A stretch of DNA of 64,000 nt from contig NC_015730.1 in the NCBI RefSeq assembly GCF_000154785.2, positions 4,441,212 through 4,505,211 on the forward strand, in the 5' to 3' direction. The position numbers were made by a program, and so were the translations under genes. The notes under the pieces are model-generated. The model was given only the letters and a program-made list of their open reading frames with translations. It was not told the DNA's origin and ran no database searches. Origin of the DNA: Roseobacter litoralis Och 149. Lineage in GTDB: Bacteria; Pseudomonadota; Alphaproteobacteria; Rhodobacterales; Rhodobacteraceae. This document shows, in pieces, positions 45,255 to 54,313 of the stretch (position 1 is its first letter; each line of letters opens with the position of its first letter).

Positions 45255-45685
45255 CCTTGCAATTGTAAAAACCCCAAACGCATGTGAGCTCCATTCCGAT
45301 TGCATCGGTTTGCGAGGGTGATGTCACTTAGCGCTTAAAAGTGAGAATGCGGTCGTTTCGAAAGATTTTAGCACTATAAGATGAGAATCTGTGGGCTCTG
45401 TTTCTCATATCAGTTGGAGCTGCCAGGGCGGTCCCCACCCGAGCGCTGGAGTGACCAAATGGTCGGCCGCTGTCACTGTGCCCTAATTAATCAGAATTAG
45501 GTCTGAAATTATCCCGTATTATCAATGGCCGCCTGTACCCTTAATTTTCATATTGTACCCTTAATTGAAGTACGGTTGGAGCTGTGGATAAAATGCCAGA
45601 CTATTGGGCGAGGGGGGGTGCGTGGTAAACGAGCGTCTTGCGAAACACCGAGCAGCGGTTCTTCGGCCGCTCCCGGACTATTGAA
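45255..45685. other. Non-coding stretch with repeat, iteron-like direct repeats and a DnaA box
   Basis: No gene. It holds: the diverged repeat shared with 12711-12850 (45330-45475); a 7-bp perfect inverted repeat CCTAATT/AATTAGG (45482-45501); two copies of TGTACCCTTAATT exactly 20 bp apart (45534 and 45554); and a consensus DnaA box TGTGGATAA at 45583-45591. The IS21-type element begins at 45686. Confidence 0.55.
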
Positions 45686-45758
45686 TGTCACTGAGAACTG
45701 ACCCATGTGGACACATTGCCCTGACGGTTTTTGTCGGGGAGACATGGAGTGATAGGCA

Positions 45759-47068
45759 TGGGATTTTTGAGTGTTATTCGACGCTGGGCGTTGCGTGACA
45801 AAATGCCAATTCGTGAGATTGCACGGCGCACTGGTGTTCCAGCCCGGTGAAGCATTCCAGTTCGACTGGAGCGAAGACTGTGCCACGATTGGGGGCGAAC
45901 GCGTCAAACTGCAAGTTGCACACACCAAGCTGTCGCACAGCCGCGCCTTTATTGTGCGGGTCTATCCTTTGCAGACACATGAGATGCTATTCGATGCACA
46001 CTGGCATGCCTTCCGCGCGTTTGGCGGCGTTCCGGGGCGTGGCATCTATGACAATATGAAGACGGCCGTGGATCGTGTTGGGCGTGGTAGGCAGCGCGAT
46101 GTCAACGCACGCTTCAAATCGATGGCGAGCCATTACGTCTTTGAACCTGAGTTTTGTAATCCGGCAGCGGGCTGGGAGAAGGGTCAGGTTGAGAAGAACG
46201 TACGGGATGCACGGAACCGGCTGTGGCAGGTCATGCCGGTCTTCCAAGATCTGGGAGAGCTGAACCAGTGGCTGGAAGAACGCTGTATCGCTCTGTGGGC
46301 GGAGACGCCGCACCGGGAATTGCCTGGTTCAATCGCCGATTCTTGGGACGCTGAGAAGCCTATGTTGATGGTTCTGCCACCAGCCTTTGACGGGTTTGTT
46401 GAACACAGCAAGCGTGTGTCGCCAACATGCTTGATCACCTTTGAACGCAACCGGTACAGCGTGCCCGCCAGTTTTGCGAACCGCCCTGTCAGCCTTCGTG
46501 TTTACCCGGAACGACTTGTGATCGTCGCAGAGGGGCAAACCGTCAGCAGGCATGACCGCATCATTGATCGATCCCACCGCAAGCCAGGCAAAGTCATCTA
46601 TGATTGGCGCCATTATCTGGCGCTCGCCATTGTCCTCGGACCCATGGCGGACGATGGCTCGCTCCAACGCAAACCGGGGGCATTACGCAATGGTGCACCG
46701 TTTACAGAGATGCCCGACATCTTCCGTCGACTACAGGATCACATGTTGCGCAAAGAAGGCGGAGATCGCGACCCTCTCGGGACAATGCTCCGCAATACCC
46801 TGACGGGCAGTGGATGGTTGATATCCTGTCCTTGGTTCTACACCATGATGAAAGCGCTGTTCTGCGAGCAGTGGAACTGGCGCTGGAAGCCGGGGTGCCG
46901 ACGAAGACGCATATCCTCAACCTCCTGCACAGGCTGATTGATCCAAAGCGGACAGATCAACCAGAGATCGATCCACCAGATGCCTTGGCTTTGGAAACAG
47001 CCCCAATGGCAAACGTAGATCGGTACGACGATCTGAGACAAGCAGGAGGAAAGCGCCATGCGTCATGA
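45759..47068 (+). pseudogene. istA: IS21 transposase IstA, internally deleted and frameshifted
   Basis: The frame opens with MGFLSVIRRWALRDKMPIRE and stops at 45849. The next IstA piece is joined directly in another phase at VFQPGEAFQFDWSED, so roughly 100 residues between the HTH and the catalytic core are missing. The DDE-type core then runs well (AFIVRVYPLQTHEMLFDAHW, GIYDNMKTAVDRV, GWEKGQVEKNVRD). A second frame change near 46800 leads into MVDILSLVLHHDESAVL and the C-terminus. It cannot make a functional transposase. Confidence 0.85.
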
Positions 47069-47112
47069 TCCTGCAGGAGCCTCAATCGTCATCATGCTGC
47101 GCAGTCTCAAGC

Positions 47113-47161
47113 TGCGTCTCGCCAAAGGCGAGCATCCATAGTCGCGCACCTTTGGTGCGAC
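47113..47161 (+). repeat. Double-hairpin palindromic insertion in istB
   Basis: Two 6-bp hairpins in tandem, CTCGCC-AAA-GGCGAG and CGCACC-TTT-GGTGCG, separated by CATCCATAGTCG. They are inserted between LRSLKL and MAHAV of istB. It is a different sequence family from the 39-43-bp repeat. Confidence 0.65.
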
Positions 47162-47398
47162 ATGGCGCACGCGGTTGACGATCTGGTTACACAAGGTGTT
47201 CCAGCATTTGAGGCGGCCACTCCGATGTTGTCCCAACTGCTCAAGGCGGAAATGGCCGAACGGGAAGTGCGTTCGATTGCCTATCACACGAAGGTGGCGC
47301 GCTTCCCATCATACAAGGACCTGACGGGCTTTGACTTTACGTCGAGCGACATCAATGAGGCCACGGTCCGACAGCTCCATCGCGGTGAGTTCATACAT

Positions 47399-47437
47399 TG
47401 CCCGGCAGGCGATTGCGAAGCAATCTGCCGAGAGGGG
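47399..47437 (+). repeat. Small palindromic repeat, copy 3 (39 bp), inside istB
   Basis: Starts TGCCCGGCAGGCGATTGC and ends CTGCCGAGAGGGG. The inner stem is GATTGC/GCAATC around GAA. The outer arms CGGCAG/CTGCCG are perfectly paired. It interrupts istB between FIH and [11 protein letters not shown]. See copies at 4649 and 11993. Confidence 0.8.
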
Positions 47438-48008
47438 AGAATGCGGAAAACGTCGTTCTCATTGGTGGACCTGGCACCGGCAAAAGCACCGGCAAAAGCC
47501 ATGTCGCCACAGCTACCGGCGTGCAGGCGATCGAGCATCATCGACGCAAGGTGCGCTTCTACTCCACCGTCGAATTGGTCAACGCGTTGGAGCAGGAAAA
47601 GGCCCTTGGAAAGGCAGGGAAATTGGCTGAGATGCTCACAAAGATCGACTTGGTCATCCTTGACGAACTCGGTTATCTGCCATTCAGTTCGTCAGGCGGT
47701 GCGCTGCTCTTCCATCTACTGAGTAAGCTCTATGAACGCACTAGTGTCATCATAACCACCAACCTCAGCTTCTCAGAATGGGCACAGGTGTTCGAAGACG
47801 CCAAGATGACAACGGCGCTGCTAGATCGCTTAACGCATCGCTGCCACATCCTCGAGACTGGCAACGACAGCTACCGCTTCAAAGCCAGCGCTGAGGCCGC
47901 AAAGAAAACAGGAAAGGAGAAAGCAACATTGACTGCGTCATAGACAAAGACGCATAAACAAGGGGGGGTCAAATCTCGGTGAAAATACCGGGTCAGTTCT
48001 CAGTGACA

Positions 48009-48369
48009 ATTAACAGCCAGGAACGCGTTTGGAAAATGCGATCAGCTTTGGTCGAGTTAAAATCCCCATCGCCAAGTCACTCCACCGGTCCCGCAGTGTC
48101 AATAAGTAATACGGTCCCCATAAGGAATCAAATAGCAGATTCGCAACTAAGCGGCAAGTTAAGTGAGCGTTTAAGATTCTTGATCAGCTCGTGACCCAAG
48201 TTCGACTATACAATCGTAAGGTGTTAGGAATGAAGAGCCATACACCAGATACCGTTGGATTCCACAAAAAAGCACAATATATTGAAGGCCTATTTCTTGA
48301 TCTTCTCTTGATCTTAGTTCTGCAGCCACAGCCCGTAGAAGGCCTGCGCAACAAGTATGATGGCAAAAC
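48009..48369. other. Gene-free spacer between the IS21 element and the relaxase
   Basis: AT-rich with no convincing coding sequence. An oriT would be expected near the mobilization genes, but no nic-like motif could be assigned here with confidence. Confidence 0.4.
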
Positions 48370-49893
48370 CTAATGCGTCATCCCCCGATCCATCTCGACC
48401 TCCCGCTCTTCTAGCTCTGTCTCAACCTCTCTTCGGCGGCGTTCACTAATTTCAAGCTGGTCTCTAGTTGCGTGCGCAGCTTCCCGTAGTTCGAGCCCTC
48501 GTTCAGCAAGCCGTGCAACACAGCGACGGATGCCGTTTAAGATTGAATGAGCGCCGACACGCAGGCGGCCAATCCATCCATCTGGTTCTGCATCCTCGTC
48601 GTCGAGCGTTCCTCTAACCCGCTCAATTCCTGTGCTGAGACCTCGCAGGCCGTCACCAACCGCTCGACGCAGGCGAGCAAATCGCGTTCCAAGGCTGTCA
48701 GGGGTGTCGTCATCTAATCCTCCTCGATCTTGATGCAGGTCAATGATTTGCCGCCCAGTGTGCAGGTCCTCAGGCGCGTTTTCGTTGGGTCCAGCACCAG
48801 CCATGTCCCGTCCTCCCTGTCGATCCGCGTCAGGCCCAAGTCCGTCATCTCGGAGCTGGCCAGCATCAGCGTCCAAAGCAAGCTCGCGGCCATCATCGAG
48901 ATGATCCCCACCAAGAACGTCCCCGTGATCAGCCAGGGCGAGATCGTCAGCCAGCTCTTGTTCTGTCGCAGAAAGGTTCGGGTATCGATCTCGATTGTAC
49001 GCTGCGCGTTGGTCGCAATGCTGTTCAAATCGGTCCTGAAGCTCTCCAATTGGGATGCCATCGAGGCGGCGTAGTCCTGCCGGATCGTGTCCAGTTCCGC
49101 GTTCAACTTCTCGCTCAGCCGGGTTGGCTTGCCAGTCTTCATGGAAAATCTCTCCTTTCAAACGCCAACGTTCGCCGGTGTCGGGGTCTTGCGCGGTCAG
49201 ATAGGCTTTGCCCGCGCGCGGGACGTCGAAGCCCGCATCGACGAGGGCGTCGAGCATGCTTGCACGGTCAGTGACGAGGCCGACGCTGACCTGATCCAGA
49301 ATCCACGCATGCAGTTCGTCGCGCCCCTGAGCGCGGGTTGGGGTCTCGATGGTGTCGCGGACCTCTTGGGTGCGCTCCAACTCCATCGGATCGGCCCAGC
49401 CGTGGCGTTGGTTCATCACATCGCGCAGGCTGTCGAAGGCTTTCTCACAGCCCGGCGGCGCGATTTTCAAGCTGCGGCCCGAGGTCAGCTCTAAGCGCGG
49501 TGTGCAGAAGTGAAGCTCGACGCGGTCTTCGTGGGTATGTCGGACCCAAAGCACCTCATATTATGTCGGGTCCAGCCCCGCGAAGGCCAGATGCTCAAAC
49601 CCGTCCATGACTTCGGCCTGCTGTTCCTCGGTCGGGGCGTCGGTGGCGGCAAAGCTAATCACGCCAGCACGGTAGGTCCACTGGTGGCGGCTGGCGTCGA
49701 TGAGCGCTTCGGTGCGGTCGGGATTGCCGCGCAGGACCTCGGGCAAAGGCTCCCGCGTGACGGTCATGGGCTGGCCGTCTGCATCGCGGATCAGGTCGCG
49801 GTTGTCGTTATAGGCCAGCACCTTATCCGCGACGAGGTAGCCGACCGGACCAGCACCCGCGCCCTTGCCGTTGCGGAAGAACTTGATCAGCAC
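48370..49893 (-). pseudogene. mobA: MobA/VirD2-type relaxase with one in-frame stop codon
   Basis: A 507-codon relaxase frame. Residues 1-110 read MLIKFFRNGKGAGAGPVGYL to the LAFAGLDPT segment. Then TAA at 49561-49563 falls exactly in front of the family's metal-binding block, and the same frame continues YEVLWVRHTHEDRVELHFCT (HxH and following His of the relaxase 3-His motif). The C-terminal 200 residues are charged, helical and variable, ending in a coiled coil (ISERRRREVETELEEREVEM). A single C-to-T change of CAA would explain the stop. Without readthrough the nickase is inactive. A nested reading frame encodes a mobB-like protein. Confidence 0.82.
48714..49142 (-). CDS. MobB/MbeB-like mobilization accessory protein nested in the relaxase gene
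   Basis: A 142-residue protein in a different frame wholly inside the relaxase gene. An N-terminal amphipathic coiled-coil region (SEKLNAELDTIRQDYAASMA) is followed by one strong membrane helix (SPWLITGTFLVGIISMMAAS, about residues 68-87) and a short soluble C-terminus with two cysteines. This architecture and the overlap with the relaxase C-terminal region recall the MobB/MbeB accessory proteins of ColE1- and RSF1010-type plasmids, which anchor the relaxosome to the membrane. The frame is open and protein-like, supporting real double coding. The family assignment is by architecture only. Confidence 0.65.
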   Translation of the reverse strand: MKTGKPTRLSEKLNAELDTIRQDYAASMASQLESFRTDLNSIATNAQRTIEIDTRTFLRQNKSWLTISPWLITGTFLVGIISMMAASLLWTLMLASSEMTDLGLTRIDREDGTWLVLDPTKTRLRTCTLGGKSLTCIKIEED

Positions 49894-50359
49894 CGGCGCG
49901 CGGCCTCGACGATCTGGGCAAGCTGGCGTTCGATGGTCAGCATGCGGCGGGCCACGGTCAGCGCGTCAAGGTCGGTTCGGCCCGCCAGCATCGCGCGGTT
50001 CAGCCATTGGGCGATCTGGTTGAGGTTGCCGCCGATGCGCCCGACGGCCAGCACCAGCGCCGGATCGACGCTAGGGATGGGCTTGCGGCGGCGGGTTTCA
50101 GTCAGGCCTAAAGCCTCGCGCAGTAGGGTCGCGGCAGGCAGGCAGTGGCCTCGGCCTTGGCACCCAATTGGGCCATCTCTGCGGCTGTGCACCGGAAGAC
50201 GAAGGTCTCGGTCAGCGGCTCTTTGGTGCGGGCTTTTCCCGCGCCGGTGGGGTTCGAAGGGGAGGCTTGCCTCCCCTCGCAAGGTCCCGTGTCAGCAGCG
50301 CCAGCGTATGACATGGGTCGCCTTGCTGTTTGCTCTTCGGTGGGGTCGGTTGCGGTCAT
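49887..50359 (-). pseudogene. mobC: MobC-type mobilization protein with a frameshift
   Basis: The N-terminal half, from ATG 50359, reads [20 protein letters not shown] and on to TFVFRCTAAEMAQLGAKAEA (ribbon-helix-helix-like region). The C-terminal half, in another frame, reads LPAATLLREALGL and IGGNLNQIAQWLNRAM, the family signature. They meet in a CTGC repeat (TGCCTGCCTGCC, about 50132-50143); a small duplication there accounts for the shift. The ATG overlaps the stop of the upstream HTH gene (ATGA), and its end overlaps the relaxase start by 7 bp, so it belonged to one mobilization operon. Confidence 0.78.
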
Positions 50360-51177
50360 GATCTGAGGCCTGCGGCTTGGATTTGCGCTTGCGTCACCAG
50401 CTTTGAGGCAAGCAGCGACGTGACTTGTGTGCCGGTGATGTGTTCGCACATCGGGCTTCGGTCACTGATCCAACAGGCCAGCCGCGCATGGTGTTCGGTG
50501 CTTGCAGCTTGGGCTTCCTCCCGCTTGGCGCGGATATCCTCGATGTAACCTCGCCAGCGCCGCGACTGGAACCAGTTGTCGGAAAAGCAGACCTTGGAGC
50601 AGGTGAAGCCCGCGCTGTTGGTTGCGTAGGCTTTGACCGCTTGCAGCAAGTCTTCCGGTTCAATCCCTTCCTTCATGGCCTCTTCGATCTGGGCAAGCCA
50701 GACCGCTTTGCCCCGCAATCGGTCGGGCTGATATGCTGCCAGAATCTTCTCAGCCTCCGCCGCCTCGCGCTCGCGCGAAGGAGGTTCCTTTCTAGGTTCA
50801 ATGGTAAGGCTCCTGTCCCGATTTGAGACTACCCCCGTCTCATTTTGAGACTCAACCCCGTTGGGACCATCGCCACCTTTCGGGCGGGCACTTGGGCCAA
50901 GAGTGATGTCGACGTGCAGTTCATACTGATTGGACCCGCGCCCACCGTCGCCGTCACCGCGGGCATGGCGCGTGACAAGGCCGCATTCTTCCAGCGTCGT
51001 CATGTGTCGGAACAGCGTTGCGCGGCCCATCTCGCATTCGTCCGCCAACCGCTGTGCGCTTGGGTTGCAATGGCCGGTTTCCTTATTGTGAAAATCCGCC
51101 AGCTGAATCAGCACAATCTTGGCGGCTGGCTTCAACCCTTTGACATTCGCGGCCCAGATTAGTGCCATGCCGCTCAT
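50356..51177 (-). CDS. Helix-turn-helix plasmid-type protein preceding mobC
   Basis: A 273-residue DNA-binding protein common on mobilizable alphaproteobacterial plasmids. Residues 15-95 form a winged-HTH ([20 protein letters not shown], then [20 protein letters not shown]). An acidic, low-complexity linker follows, and then a C-terminal region with [20 protein letters not shown] near 195. It may be a replication-initiation-associated or transcriptional protein. The frame is intact, unlike the mob genes it is coupled to. A 10-bp inverted repeat 70 bp upstream (51248-51288) could be its operator or a replication iteron site. Confidence 0.7.
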   Translation of the reverse strand: MSGMALIWAANVKGLKPAAKIVLIQLADFHNKETGHCNPSAQRLADECEMGRATLFRHMTTLEECGLVTRHARGDGDGGRGSNQYELHVDITLGPSARPKGGDGPNGVESQNETGVVSNRDRSLTIEPRKEPPSREREAAEAEKILAAYQPDRLRGKAVWLAQIEEAMKEGIEPEDLLQAVKAYATNSAGFTCSKVCFSDNWFQSRRWRGYIEDIRAKREEAQAASTEHHARLACWISDRSPMCEHITGTQVTSLLASKLVTQAQIQAAGLRS

Positions 51178-51247
51178 GGCATCACCTGACCCGACAGGAA
51201 TGGGGAGATTGCATAAAGCCTGCCGCCTGATTCTGCGGCTCGGTGTT

Positions 51248-51288
51248 GTGGCACAAAACCTGATTTCCTTGTGTCAGATTTGTGCCAC
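51248..51288. promoter_or_regulatory. 10-bp perfect inverted repeat upstream of the HTH gene
   Basis: GTGGCACAAA at 51248-51257 and TTTGTGCCAC at 51279-51288, separated by 21 bp containing a further TTGTG half-site. It lies between the HTH gene start and the right attachment copy. Likely an operator for the HTH protein or a replication-related site. It may also now affect serC, whose transcript must start in this region or further upstream. Confidence 0.55.
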
Positions 51289-51392
51289 TAGGAAACATGC
51301 GTTCCTGCATCGTTCTTCAAAAGGCTACATTTACCTATATAGCAAGTCCGTTTGCCTGTTGCTGTTTGTACTGGGGTTCCGTATGTCCGGCG

Positions 51393-51418
51393 GTGGGACA
51401 CCCTTCCCCAACGAAGGG
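51393..51418 (+). repeat. Right attachment-site copy (attR core) of the island
   Basis: Identical to 3346-3371 over 26 bp. This copy still precedes serC and is part of its leader. The sequence to its left is island, and to its right is the native serC ribosome-binding-site stem. Together with the left copy it defines the island limits. Confidence 0.75.
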
Positions 51419-51442
51419 CGCTTATCTGGAAGGATAGCATCA
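51393..51442 (+). promoter_or_regulatory. serC leader RNA (alphaproteobacterial serC motif)
   Basis: Structured leader immediately upstream of serC. Stem 1 is CCCTTC (51401-51406) with GAAGGG (51413-51418). Stem 2 is TTATC (51422-51426) with GATAG (51433-51437), and its loop and 3' arm contain the ribosome binding site GGAAGGA (51428-51434). A final stem overlapping the serC ribosome binding site is the described feature of the serC leader family (Rfam serC), thought to control translation of serC-serA. Only stem 1 is duplicated at the left end of the island. Confidence 0.7.
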
Positions 51443-52606
51443 ATGGCTATACAACAACCGGCAACGCGGCCGGATATGAAACCTGCCGCCGTTCCGGCGA
51501 ATCCGCGTTTTTCTTCAGGGCCTTGCGCCAAACCCCCCACATTTGATCTGAACAAGCTGGCGGACGCACCGCTCGGCAGGTCGCATCGTGCGTCTGAGGG
51601 CAAGGCAAAGCTCCTTCAGGCAATTGAGACGACACGCGAGATTCTCGGCGTGCCGGCGGATTATCGCATCGGCATTGTTCCGGCGTCCGACACCGGCGCG
51701 TACGAAATGGCCATGTGGTCGCTTCTGGGCGAACGGCATGCCGAAATGGTTGCTTGGGAAAGCTTTGGCGCGGGCTGGGTCACGGACGTCGTCAAGCAGC
51801 TCAAGATCGCCCACACGGTTCACACGGCAGACTATGGCGACATCGTGGATATGGCCGCGTTGAATTATGATCACGACGTTTGCTTTACGTGGAATGGAAC
51901 GACCTCTGGCGTGCGGATGCCGTCGGGTGATGCGATTCCGGCAGACCGCGCAGGGCTGACGTTATGCGATGCCACCTCAGCCGCATTCGCGATGGACCTG
52001 CCATGGGACAAGCTGGATGTGACGACGTTTAGCTGGCAAAAAGTGCTGGGCGGGGAGGCGGCGCATGGCATGCTGATCCTGAGCCCGCGCGCGGTTGAAC
52101 GGTTGGAAAGCTATACACCGCCATGGCCCTTGCCCAAGATTTTCCGACTCACCAAAGGCGGTAAACTGATCGAGGGTATCTTTACCGGTGCCACGATCAA
52201 CACCCCTTCGATGCTGTGCGTTGAGGATTATCTGCAGGCTTTGGATTGGGCCAAATCGGTCGGCGGCCTGCAAGGTCTGATCGCGCGCGCGGATGCCAAT
52301 GCAGGCGCAATCGCTGAATTCGTCGCGGCTCATGACTGGATCGATTTTCTGGCCAAAGACCCGGCGACACGGTCGAATACTTCCGTGTGCCTGAGGTTCA
52401 CTGACGCGCGTATCTCGGATGGCACAGCATTCGCGAAAGCCGTGGCAAAGCGTCTGGCGGATGAAAACGTGGCCCTCGATATCGGGGCATATCGCGACGC
52501 GCCTGCCGGTTTGCGTATCTGGTGTGGCGGCACGGTTGAGACCTCGGACATCGAAGCGATGCTGCCTTGGCTCGCATGGGCTTTCGAGACCGAAATCGAC
52601 GCATAA
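51443..52606 (+). CDS. serC: Phosphoserine aminotransferase SerC
   Basis: Converts 3-phosphohydroxypyruvate plus glutamate to phosphoserine. A 387-residue PLP enzyme of the alphaproteobacterial SerC type: [17 protein letters not shown] at 23-39, the PLP/phosphate region [17 protein letters not shown] near 80, the PLP Asp in [10 protein letters not shown], and the Schiff-base Lys200 in [14 protein letters not shown]. The start ATG 51443 follows the leader's GGAAGGA. Longer upstream starts would run through the leader. It is followed by serA with 40 bp between. Its promoter now has to come from the island end. Confidence 0.95.
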   Translation: MAIQQPATRPDMKPAAVPANPRFSSGPCAKPPTFDLNKLADAPLGRSHRASEGKAKLLQAIETTREILGVPADYRIGIVPASDTGAYEMAMWSLLGERHAEMVAWESFGAGWVTDVVKQLKIAHTVHTADYGDIVDMAALNYDHDVCFTWNGTTSGVRMPSGDAIPADRAGLTLCDATSAAFAMDLPWDKLDVTTFSWQKVLGGEAAHGMLILSPRAVERLESYTPPWPLPKIFRLTKGGKLIEGIFTGATINTPSMLCVEDYLQALDWAKSVGGLQGLIARADANAGAIAEFVAAHDWIDFLAKDPATRSNTSVCLRFTDARISDGTAFAKAVAKRLADENVALDIGAYRDAPAGLRIWCGGTVETSDIEAMLPWLAWAFETEIDA

Positions 52607-52646
52607 TTCGCACCACTATTCCAGACTTCAAAAAAGGACCAGCAAG

Positions 52647-54242
<1,596 letters not shown>

Positions 54243-54261
54243 CGCTGACGAAGAAAAGCAC

Positions 54262-54293
54262 GGCAAAAGCGCAGTTTCGCGCTTTTGCCTTTT
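54262..54293. terminator. Intrinsic terminator between serA and tdh
   Basis: An 11-bp GC-rich hairpin GGCAAAAGCGC/GCGCTTTTGCC (54262-54289) around AGTTTC, followed by TTTT. It lies between the convergent serA and tdh stops and can serve both directions. Confidence 0.85.
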
Positions 54294-54313
54294 CCAGCGA
54301 TTGACGGTCTGTT

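Larger units (their letters stand above)
47058..47943 (+). pseudogene. istB: IS21 helper ATPase IstB, disrupted by two palindromic insertions
   Basis: AAA+ ATPase partner of IstA. It starts MRHDPAGASIVIMLRSLK, is interrupted at about 47113-47161 by two short hairpins, resumes MAHAVDDLVTQGVPAFEAAT, and is interrupted again at 47399-47437. It then continues [14 protein letters not shown] to the end, with Walker [12 protein letters not shown] and the [15 protein letters not shown] sensor intact. The Walker A loop also has a 12-bp tandem duplication (47476-47499) giving GTGKSTGKS. The first insertion introduces a stop, and the second adds 39 bp and changes the frame context. Non-functional. Confidence 0.85.
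45686..48008 (+). mobile_element. IS21-family insertion sequence, heavily decayed
   Basis: Terminal inverted repeats TGTCACTGAGAACTGACCC (45686) and its complement ending at 48008. It contains istA and istB relatives in the usual order with overlapping start/stop, both broken. No obvious target duplication. Two palindromic insertions lie in istB. Confidence 0.85.

Noticed and set aside
48184-48366. Short open frames on both strands in the spacer before the relaxase
   Set aside because: No start signals or family features. Composition typical of random AT-rich DNA.
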